Below are positions 55,548 through 64,000 of a stretch of DNA of 64,000 nucleotides, piece by piece. Source of the stretch: Tetmemena sp. SeJ-2015 (Eukaryota; Ciliophora; Spirotrichea; Sporadotrichida; Oxytrichidae); assembly GCA_027382625.1 (NCBI GenBank), contig JAJKFJ010022614.1, forward strand, positions 1-64,000, in the 5' to 3' direction. A program made the translations under genes and the position numbers. Below the pieces are notes generated by a model that was not told where the DNA came from, searched no databases, and worked only from the letters and a program-made list of their open reading frames with translations. Every line of letters begins with the position of its first letter. Within the stretch, counting starts at the first letter, position 1.

Positions 55548-56101
55548 ATGGAATGTTTATTAAATTATAATCGAAAGCAGAAATGTAATAATTTAATGCA
55601 ATTAATTTCGATTGTGGACAAATCAACACTGACGAGATTTATGCGGAGTTGTGCACGAGAGGAGTCTGAACATAGCTTCATAGATCATTGTGGATCAGAA
55701 GGTAGAGAGTATCTCGCCATCAATAGTCACAATGAAAAACATCAGCACGTCTCATTTCCTGAGCAAACGAAATTTGTCTAAGATGAAACTAGTTATGGAT
55801 AGCAGCGAAGTCTATCCAATAAGGAGAAAATTTAGGGCAGCTGAATTCCGATACCAAGGCTAAAAATAATTGTCTTTTAGAATGAAGACCCCTTCAGTTT
55901 CTCAAGGGCGAGAAACTAGAGTCCTTCAAGAAAAGATTTTTGAAGGTTATTCGAGAGGAATGGAGGGGCTTCTCACTCACTTTATTGGCTATCTTCTTTG
56001 AGAATTAATTTACAAGGAACAAATTCTCGATTCGTAGAGAGGACGACACGACAAAGGATTTCACTGATGCTTGTGCTCTATATGCTATCCTGCAGGATTG
56101 A
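55548..56101 (+). pseudogene. Protein-coding remnant, possibly from a mobile element
   Basis: ATG 55548: MECLLNYNRKQKCNNLMQL, STLTRFMRSCAREESEHSF, REYLAINSHNEKHQHVSFP, EQTKFVQDETSYGQQRSLS and TGA near 55842. After shifts, LKGEKLESFKKRFLKVIRE, EWRGFSLTLLAIFFENQFT, RNKFSIRREDDTTKDFTDA CALYAILQD and TGA 56099-56101. Higher G+C than flanks. No family recognised; shifts suggest decay. Confidence 0.45.
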
Positions 56102-56504
56102 AAAATCTATGAAAGAGTGTATTAAATTTATCTAAGATGCACTATAGTTTGATTGATTTTTCTTTCTAATATAAAATCATTCTTCAATGACCTAAGTAGT
56201 TTGAAACACTAGATTTTTCCTATAATTAAAATCTAATATGCAAAAGCTATATATGTCAAAATCTAATAGAAGCATAGTAAAGTTCTGTAAGTATAAATGG
56301 ATTTGGACATGAGAGTTGGATTAGTTATCAGAATGACGCCTTATTTTAGATTAATAATCCAATAAACTAATCACCATTTTTTAATTCACACAAAATCTGC
56401 GGTAATGCAGCTTTTTCTCATTTACTAATAGCTTATATATAGAAACATTGAGGGGGGTAATCATAAGTTTGAATTAATCATTAGCAACTTTAATAAACTT
56501 AAGG

Positions 56505-58735
56505 GACGCCAGGGGTTGTGCATGAAGGCATTGGGGACATCCCTGAATATCTTGGACCGGGATGACCCGCTTTGGGCTCAGAGCGCAACCCGCTACACCC
56601 GAATCAAACCCCCCCCCCTACCTCGAGAGCTATGTGGCCCGATGGATTCACAAAGGGAAAGGTACCCCGGCCGAACTCAGGACCCGAATACACACTCCGG
56701 GATCAGCACTTTTGGGCGATCTTGCTGCGCTAGGGACCTCAGCCACGACAGCACATACTCAGACTACACTCAGGTAGCCAAGGTCAGGGGAATCAAGCCG
56801 ACACGGTGGCCGTGAGCCTCCACGGGGGCCCGCAACGATTTCATCTACGATCGGGGAGGCCAAAAAAGGGGCCAGAGAGCAAACCCCCACGCGATCGAGC
56901 AGCGCATCACCAGGGCCTAGCATCTCAGCGATCGGCCCACATGAGCCTAAAGGGAGCGCACCCATTTCTATCACGAGGATTTGGAGCCCCACTTGCCTCC
57001 CCAGCCACGCTGGCCAAGCTCTTCCTGCAACAGGTGTACTACCATCCAGCGCGTACAGGTACATCCGCAAGGCCCAAAGGGGGAGCGCGAGCTCCGGGAG
57101 CAGCAGCAATCTACTCGATGGCTATACGATATCACGCTGGCCCAGGTGTGTTCATCGACGAGTCCACCTTCCACGGGTTGAGATAATCCCCTGTTTGGTA
57201 GTAGACCTTTTATTTTTGCCCATTTGAGGATTGCTTCCGATTTGCCGAGGGAGTCGGGAAGCGGTTACCTTTCCTCATTTTCAATCTCGGGTAGATGTCC
57301 TTGCTCTTGATTTCTCGAGCCCCTCTCTCTCCCTCTCTCTCCATCCAATTAGAATACTGACCAATCGCAGCTCATCAACCCAGCTGGTCCTTTAATCTAG
57401 AAGACCATTTGCTCCACGACGGGGGGCCATTGAATTTCATCTGGACGATCGTGAGTACCATCTTTGATTGCTTGCTCCACTCCCCACCTCCTTGGCATTT
57501 TATCAAGCTGTTTTTCTTGAAACTGGGGGTACCCCAAGTGATTAAAAATAGCGGGTGATGGCCCTCCGCTCCAGCCGTTCATTTTGGGCACTTGCTATCC
57601 TTCTCTGCGGCTGCGATCAACTGCCGGAGCAGTCCGGCATGTTTTGCATCTCTGAGATTGAACTTCTCTGCGCATGGGGTTGACCTTGGTTATCATCCAT
57701 TTTTCCTAGGTGATTAGGGCTGTTTTCCCACCACTCCTGCTGTGCCTCAGCTCTATCTCAAGTTGTTGCCCGGATGACGATGAAGGAGGTCACCGGGTCT
57801 TTTAGAAATAGAAGCTCCACAGCCGTACCCTTCATTATTCGTACTCATTGGTGAGTTCTAGTAACCTTTGTCATGTCCTGTACTGCTTGGGGTCCACTAA
57901 GTCATCGGGGCTCATCCTTGACATAGCTTGTCTCTCAGTTTGGGCCCTTTGCTTCTTTTTTGGCAATGGGGGCTTTCAGCTCTTGCTACAGCTTTCCGCC
58001 TCTTGATTGATGGGGATGGGGAAGCATTTTTGAGTGAATGCGATTTGTTTATTTATCCATTCTGCATCGACGACCTTTAGTACTCCGGCGCCAAGGTTTG
58101 AATATTCAGATCTCGATTGAAAATCCACTTGAAAGCCTTGCCTCATCCCTGCGTAAGCCACAACGCACGGGTCCCCCGGGCCCTTTACCCTTACACCGCG
58201 TAATGATCATCATCTCTGGGGCAGAGCTCGCTGCCTTCATCTTTTTCAAAATGCCCAAGAGTCGGGCCCCTTTGCCGAGCTTGGGATGAAGCGTAGGGGG
58301 GGCCGGGGAACTAAAGGGTACGCTGGTATGCAAGTCGCCGTCGGGGAGGACCTGGAGGTAAGGGGCTGGAGGGTGTGCTACACAATGGGAACCTTGGGCA
58401 CGATCGCCCGACGAGCAGTTAGGGAGTCGCCTCACCTGGCTGCATGTGAAAGGCAGGGGGCCCGGGAACCCTCCGCTTTGGCAGATGGGCGAAGCGTTAA
58501 ACCAGGGGGCTTGGCTGTGGGAGGTTTGGGCTAAACATATCCAATGCAGCGGGGGCTCGCTGAGGTCTTGCATCCATTCCTAATCATTCTATAGGCGAAG
58601 GACTACGGTTGATTCCTCTATGGATTGGGGGGTTCAGAATGTCAAACAGTGACTGACCTTAGGGGGCTTTAGCGCGAGCTCGGGGGGGCCTATGTCTGGC
58701 GCTCGGGGTGGGCCCTCGTGGGTGTGATTAATAAT
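56505..58735. other. G+C-rich block of foreign composition
   Basis: About 2.2 kb at roughly 55% G+C with sharp edges against AT-rich DNA. Plus strand near 56600-57230 has a long TGA-free frame rich in Ser/Pro/Arg, but two other frames are also open there. Minus strand has convincing pieces: MRQGFQVDFQSRSEYSNLG AGVLKVVDAEWINK (58146-58045), SPDDLVDPKQYRT, NLRDAKHAGLLRQLIAAAE KDSKCPK (about 57660-57590) and MNGWSGGPSPAIFNHLGYP QFQEKQL (57591 down). Frequent frame changes indicate decay or sequence error. TAG/TAA use as Gln is not required here. Could be a decayed retroelement, horizontally acquired DNA, or a contaminating chimera. Confidence 0.5.
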
Positions 58736-58842
58736 TAAATATTATAAACCAACCAGCCAAAAATTCTCTTAATAGACCCTGAAAAGCTAATTTGGTTAAC
58801 GTTATACTACACTACTACTACTCAAAAAGACCTAATACCCCC

Positions 58843-59345
58843 TCACTTTTTCACGATCAAACAGACAGAATGACTTAAAGGTAAGTCTCCCCATCTTGGG
58901 TTTAATTATTAATTCCCCCTTTTCTTAAAAGTATAAATTTTTGGCCAAAACCTTTAAATTACAATCTCTTAGCTTACTTTTTAATTATGATCATAATTTA
59001 AATTATATGAAATGTTATTAAACTCTTCCAATTCCTCATCCCCTTCATAGTCCTAGTATTTTTCATGGACATTATTCTATTAAGCTTCTTTAATCTCTTC
59101 AGAAATTTCAGAAGAAGAGTTTTTCCTGATAATACTTCTCTCTTCTTTAAAAATATTTAAAAAGGAAATTTAAAATTACATACCATTTTACACGAGATTT
59201 TACTCTTCAGGTATTTCAATATAACTTTAAACGAGCTAGTATCATAAATTTTGCTTTTTGGCCAAAGGAGCAAGCAAATATTTGCTCTCCTAAATACCAT
59301 TATCAGAATAAAGCAGATACATTAAATCATCTCTTGATAAACTCA
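58843..59345 (-). CDS. Spliced gene for an unknown acidic protein
   Basis: Minus strand: LSRDDLMYLLYSDNGIQES KYLLAPLAKKQN (59340-59245), an in-frame TGA, YIEIPEEQNLVQN, a 43-bp intron (GTATGTAATT to TTTAAAG, about 59149-59191), EERSIIRKNSSSEISEEIK, EAQQNNVHEKYQDYEGDEE, LEEFNNISYN, then WPKIYTFKKRGNQQLNPRW, GDLPLSHSVCLIVKK and TGA 58845-58843. The splice joins two Glu/Gln-rich exons in frame. The internal TGA may lie in an IES. Unknown family; acidic middle with basic C-terminus. Confidence 0.6.
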
Positions 59346-59399
59346 CCAAGATTTTAAAAATTAGCAGATTATTTCAGAGTAAGAATTAATTTATAAGGC

Positions 59400-60415
59400 T
59401 TATATTATGAATTATACTGTGAGTTTAAATATATATATGTCTTTTTATCTAATTATATATATATTTCCCATGTATTTAAAATGCACAAAATTAATAAAGT
59501 TAGTTTACTTTCCTTCCTCCTAAAAACTTAACTTACATAAAGCGAAGTATCTTAAACAGATAGTTTTCTTTTTAAGTTAGTTAGAGAAATTGGATCTGAT
59601 ACTATTGTAATGTTGTCTTTACTACTCTATTCACTCTAGTCCATATTTTAGAATTTGGCTTTAAAACTTTGAGATTGCTCAGATATACATTCAGAATAAG
59701 ACTCTAGTCCTCTGAACTAATCATCTTCAAATTTCAATGCAATCTATCAGCAAGAGATGAACGAAGATAATGTGAACTTACACTCTCGCGCCCCTCATAA
59801 TTTACTAAAATTCAAGATCATTAAATCAACTTAAATATATTTTTTTTCTAAAACCACATAATTCTGAGATATATTTTTAGCATTTTCATAAGGAATAAAA
59901 TTGCTTCTAACTTAAAAAAATATATCATCTTGCATAAATACTGGATAAAATCATTTTAAGGTCTTAAATTTTACTCTTTATCTTAATTTTACTCTTAAAA
60001 GTGTTCTAATATATTTCTTAAAAAATAAGATCTTGCTTGAAGTTAACTTCTTAAATATATTGAAATGAAGAATTTTAAAATAGTCCTAGAAATTAGAACA
60101 TTTTAGGTTTTTTGTTTAGCAGAAATACTTTTCAGTTTTTCTTATAGAAAGAGAGTTTTAAACACAAATATTTATTTCGGATTTATTTGCAAATTTTTTA
60201 TATGATTGCAGGTGACCTGTGATAAAAAAGGTTTGCTTTTTTCCAATAAATTCTATAGATCATGTTTTAAAAAAGCTAAAATAACAAAAAAAAGCTTATC
60301 ATCTTAATAAAGAATATCCTATTAAAGAGCATTTATTACAGCAATATGTGTGTTTATATATATTGACCAATATAAGCTGTTTATTAAAATACACCCTATC
60401 GTTCCAGCTTTTTCT
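59400..60415. other. AT-rich region, nothing recognised
   Basis: No supported gene or repeat over 1 kb; includes TATATA tracts. Confidence 0.5.
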
Positions 60416-60423
60416 TTTTATAT

Positions 60424-61088
60424 TTTCAAAAAATTAAGTAGGTATGATGAATATGGAATTAAGGAGTAACCCCGCCAAGAGATAAATAAGTGGGTAACTA
60501 GAGAAACCATCTTGGAATCAGGTGTCAAGATGTCACTATTGACTCTGACTTGTAACCACCATTAGGACGGAGGAATTAGGTGCAATAAAACAAACTAATA
60601 CCCTTTTTAGCAACTATTCTGACTTCTTTGACTTTGACTGGAAAACTCTAAGCCAAAAAAATCTCTCTAATTGTCGGTTAGTCATTGAGGCCTCCTAGTA
60701 TGTAATGGACGTTCGAAGGTATTAGGTGACACCTTCAGTTGACGAATGGCAGACATTATACTTTACATTGCCTTGCCGATTTTAACATCGATCAATACTC
60801 CTTGTGAGCCTTAATTTTCGTAGAGAAGGAATCAACAATCTAGGATCTAAAGATAAAACTAGGGGAGAAGAATTTTTCTAGTTGGCTTCATAGCTCAACA
60901 TAACTCACGGACTCTTCAATTAAACACCATACACCGACGAAATGATTACTAATCTATATATATACTCAATGAGGATGGTAGATGTTGAAGGGGCATTGAG
61001 TAATGAGCGGCTAATCTTCCTACCTCAGCCACCCAATTTGATGCTACGCGCGGATCCTAGATTTAAAATTTATAATTTAATATTGTCC
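60424..61088 (+). CDS. Unknown protein, large coding segment
   Basis: FKKLSRYDEYGIKEQPRQE, INKWVTRETILESGVKMSL, LTLTCNHHQDGGIRCNKTN QYPF; removing one T from the T5 run at 60602-60608 continues the frame as SNYSDFFDFDWKTLSQKNL, LVIEASQYVMDVRRYQVTP, SVDEWQTLYFTLPCRFQHR, REGINNLGSKDKTRGEEFF, QLASQLNITHGLFNQTPYT, DEMITNLYIYSMRMVDVEG, ALSNERLIFLPQPPNLMLR. About 215 residues, the best long coding segment in the window, with Gln from TAA/TAG and no start or stop visible. The Asp/Phe/Asn phrases and Cys pairs look like a folded extracellular or enzyme domain, but I do not recognise it. Confidence 0.65.
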
Positions 61089-61729
61089 TTTAAACAAAAA
61101 TATTTAAAAAAAATTAAATTTAAGTTTTATTTAATCCTATACTAAATATTAAGATTAAAGAGAAGAAAGCATTTTATTTATAATGATATATTATTTTTTT
61201 ATGGAATGTATAGACTTCCTTAAAGTTATACAAAATGCGATTGAAGGACCAGAAAATATTTTAATTCAATTAGTTATAAAAAATATCATAATCTCCAAAA
61301 AGTATTTTAATAAACAACAATTAAGAAATTAAAAAATTTATATTCTTTTACTTTTAAATTGTACATTTTTATATGAAAAGAAGAAACTAATTTTAGCCTT
61401 ATCTAAGCTACTACTAGGAAACTGGTTCGATTATTTATGATTAATTATCTTAGATTAATAAAGATCTATGTTTCTAAGTTTAACTTACTTCAAAAAAGAG
61501 AGCCTATTCCGATTTACACTCCAGTTATAAAATAAATAAAATATTTACTCCTCCATATTTAAAGCTTTACTTTTATTTTAGAATTATTAGGGATTTTTAT
61601 TCTTTATAATGACCGTTATAATGTGGTTTCAAATCAAAATATAAAACAGAAAAGTATTTTTCACATTAATAAAATGAATCCCCTATACATTCACTCCAGT
61701 GAATAACTATAGAATAACATTTGGAGAAA

Positions 61730-62137
61730 AATAGAGCTGAGAATTAATTTGAAATATAATTAAATTAATATGGAATAGATTAGGGGAAGATTAAATGACG
61801 CCGATATAGTAAATATTTCACCATTCAATTAAGAAAAGTAAAATTCTATAAACTTAATATCATAGATAATTTTATGTGAGAGAGTTCATTTTACAAAAAT
61901 TGTGACAAATTTAAAAGAATAAAGGCATATAAGAACAGGGTGAATAAGCGCATCATTTCTCGCTACAGAGAAAGCTCATAGGATAATTAAAGAGGAAATG
62001 TTTATAATGTTTAATAGGCTGTCGCAAGCTGCAGATCAGGGAGTTTTTGAGCAATTTTAACTGTTGTTCTCAAGAAGCGAGGATGCGTAACAACACATAG
62101 TGATATCATGCTTGATTTTGCATTACTGGCTATAAAC
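61730..62137 (+). mobile_element. Family A element (a9), diverged
   Basis: ATAGAGCTGAGAATTAATTTG at the left, GGCTATAA at the right, about 408 bp. Internal CTCATAGGATAATTAAAGAGGA and AGCTGCAGATCAGGGAG match the family middle. Confidence 0.6.
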
Positions 62138-62281
62138 TAAGGTTTTTCTGTAAGTAGCCAGTGTTTTTAGTCTTTGCTCTACTTTAGAGAGTTAGACTTG
62201 AATTCAAAATTCTGATATGCTTGCTAACGAGAAGATAGATCCCTATAATTGCTAATAATTAAATAAATCACCTTTTTTAAT

Positions 62282-62425
62282 ATGGTTTGAGAAATACTGG
62301 CCTACAAGGATCGCTTACAGTACAAACTTTTGGATGACAGACTTGAAGCTAGTCCTGATTCGTCCAGGCTTTTCATAAGAATATTTTAAGAGGAAAAAAT
62401 TGGGCCTGACCGGATATTGATTTCC
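62282..62425 (+). CDS. Coding island ending in TGA
   Basis: LIWFEKYWPTRIAYSTNFW, MTDLKLVLIRPGFSQEYFK, RKKLGLTGY, TGA near 62423. Aromatic and basic; likely the 3' end of a gene. Unknown. Confidence 0.45.
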
Positions 62426-62439
62426 TCAATTTTAATTAA

Positions 62440-63180
62440 ATTATATTGGTAAGGGAATTCTACTACTAAAATATTTTATATAAAAGTCAAAAATTATTTT
62501 ATTCATTTTATCGAAGAAATATTTTTAATTTCATCCCTAGAAAATTAAAAACAAATGAATTTTTTAAAAATGTATTTTACCTTTTTGAATATCAAAATTC
62601 ATTTTAGAATGGTTTATATAGTCGAATGATCATTGAATATTTTTTTAATTTTTTATAAATTTTTCATCCAATTTAATTCAATTTCACTTACTATGTCTTT
62701 TATACTTTTTTAAAGAAAAATTACTTCCCTTCTTCTCTAAAAAATTATTACTTATATTTGCTATACGATTTTAAATACGAGTGCTTGTTTGAAAAATTTT
62801 TGAATTAAATAAAAAGAGAGTGAATGAGAAAAGTTTGCTTTATAACCTTTCTTATTCTATTTATTTCCAAGTTTTTCATTTTTAATTTACAACCTTCTTT
62901 CTCTTATTCTTTGATTCTAAATCTCTTTTTTATTCACCCTAGAATACACACTGTATCGAGAGTGTCATGAATAAAATATAAAACATACTCTACTTGCAAA
63001 TATAGATCAATATTTACAAATGATCAAAAATAATAAACTAAAATCAAAAATTTCTCAAAGATAAAATTAGTTTCATTTAACTACTGTGAGTAAAATAGCA
63101 ACAAAAGTAAAAATAATTGATAAAGCATGTATTTAAAGTTAAAATAATGTTTTAAATATGAATGAGGATGAGGATGAATT
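62440..63180. other. AT-rich region, nothing recognised
   Basis: Low-complexity T-rich DNA without a supported frame. Confidence 0.5.
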
Positions 63181-63187
63181 AATTTGC

Positions 63188-63425
63188 TCACGCGTTTTTA
63201 TGAACTTGGATAAAGTTCTTCTGGTCATCTGCTTCTTCGCTATTTTCAAGTCCTTTCAAGTTTAATTCGACAGTCTTGTGAGGAAAATTCTGACTAAGGG
63301 TGCCCTCTCTTTCTTAGTTCAAATGAGCATCTTGATCTGTAAATACGGAGTCGTATGGACTTATACTCTAGGATTCATGGCAAGTTGAGATTTAATTAGT
63401 ATCATTGTAGGAGAGAGGTAAAAAA
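63188..63425 (-). CDS. Family F protein segment, copy 2
   Basis: Minus strand: YNDTNQISTCHESQSISPY, DSVFTDQDAHLNQEREGTL, SQNFPHKTVELNLKGLENS, EEADDQKNFIQVHKNA and TGA 63190-63188. Paralogue of 52433-52668. Just upstream on the same strand is the next coding region, so this may be its last exon. Confidence 0.5.
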
Positions 63426-63430
63426 AAAGT

Positions 63431-63862
63431 TCAAATTTTAAGGTCTCGAGTTTTAACTCCTACACAATTCATCTAGCTTTTGTTAAAATTTTTTTAAAAA
63501 GGATTAATCTAATAAAAATATTTTGGTATAATTTAAGCTGAAAATTAAATCAGAATTGATGATTCGTTATTTATGGGGAAATTTAGTACATGATTTAGGA
63601 TTTAATTATCAACTCTTTAATGCCTGATAAAACCACTTTATTACTTTTCAAATAATCCATTATCTACCAAAGGAAAATAAGCTTAAAGACAAGAAGTAGT
63701 ACCACCTTGCTGTGTGATAATCTCCTGTCCTGAAGTGATAACTTCAAGCCAATTATTTAAAAATTTCAGGGCCGGAATTGAGTAAGTAATTTTATCAAAA
63801 ATAGAAATTTTCACATGCTTAAACCAAGTCTTTATTTTTGGCTCGCTTAATTTGTTATTTTA
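63431..63862 (-). CDS. Unknown protein, clean coding frame
   Basis: Minus strand, one frame: LSEPKIKTWFKHVKISIFD, KITYSIPALKFLNNWLEVI, TSGQEIITQQGGTTSCLQA, YFPLVDNGLFEKQQSGFIR, HQRVDNQILNHVLNFPINN, then FSAQIIPKYFYQINPFQKN, SQMNCVGVKTRDLKI and TGA 63433-63431. About 140 residues with many TAA/TAG Gln. Mixed beta and helix character. No family recognised, upstream end in AT-rich DNA. With family F just downstream, it may form one gene. Confidence 0.55.
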
Positions 63863-64000
63863 TAATTTATTTATAAAAATTAATTTGTTAAAATGACTTA
63901 AACATTTCCATTTATCCCTCTAAATCTGCTGCAATCTTCTCGATACTTGGTTTCTATTTATATTTTTAAATTATCAAATATATTCTAATATGAGAAACAA

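Noticed and set aside
56759..57186. Overlapping long frames on both strands in the G+C-rich block.
   Set aside because: Stops are rare in G+C-rich DNA, and three overlapping frames are open at once, so none can be chosen as a gene.
58106..58573. 155-codon minus-strand frame in the G+C-rich block.
   Set aside because: Pro/Ser/Arg-rich composition typical of antisense or out-of-frame G+C-rich DNA; only its last part overlaps plausible peptides in another frame.
1..64000. CRISPR arrays, rRNA genes, bacterial promoters or operons.
   Set aside because: No regularly spaced repeats, no rRNA-like conserved tracts, and the genetic code, introns and TBE show a ciliate nuclear genome.

Overview
This looks like germline (micronuclear) DNA of a hypotrich/stichotrich ciliate related to Oxytricha or Stylonychia. 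The evidence: (i) the DNA is about 75% A+T; (ii) protein-like frames run on only if TAA and TAG are read as Gln and TGA alone as stop; (iii) there is a broken copy of the TBE (telomere-bearing element) zinc-finger/kinase gene, ending in a 17-bp G4T4 repeat next to an ATT target triplet; (iv) several genes are cut by short AT-rich segments whose removal between short direct repeats (pointers) restores the frame, as expected for MDS/IES structure. Almost no gene can be read under the standard code, so ordinary gene finders will miss nearly everything here.

Layout. 0.1-8 kb: a beta-propeller-like gene on the minus strand with a 418-bp element sitting inside it, a plus-strand gene with conserved intron and internal IESs (about 2.5-4.6 kb), a convergent pair made of an alpha/beta hydrolase (+) and an unknown small protein (-) whose stop codons share 9 bp, and another interrupted minus-strand gene (7.2-8.06 kb). 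8-21 kb: mainly AT-rich DNA with short coding islands and one copy of a roughly 1.8-kb duplicated block (14.99-16.76 kb). 21-27 kb: repeats, foldback elements and poor-consensus sequence. 27-36 kb: coding islands, a TIR-bounded gene (29.3-30.0 kb), the second copy of the duplicated block, the TBE remnant, and a minus-strand gene that the TBE end abuts. 37-44 kb: two foldback elements around a multi-part plus-strand gene with a 26-bp in-frame direct repeat. 44-56 kb: copies of several repeat families, a beta-propeller/RING-like gene, and small paralogous genes. 56.5-58.7 kb: a G+C-rich block foreign in composition. 58.8-64 kb: three good coding regions and further repeat copies.

Most notable are the repeat families. 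Family A (at least nine copies, about 400-418 bp) has ends fitting TAYAGYNR, the end consensus of Paramecium IESs and Euplotes Tec elements, and carries a small conserved acidic reading frame; one copy interrupts a gene between two coding segments. Family K is a long-armed foldback (600-720 bp). Family D has about 30-bp inverted ends and a G+C-rich coding passenger. Together with paralogous small genes, the window is a mosaic of macronucleus-destined gene pieces and germline-limited elements. No rRNA, tRNA, CRISPR or bacterial operon structure was found. All frames were read by eye, so intron and IES boundaries are approximate unless stated.
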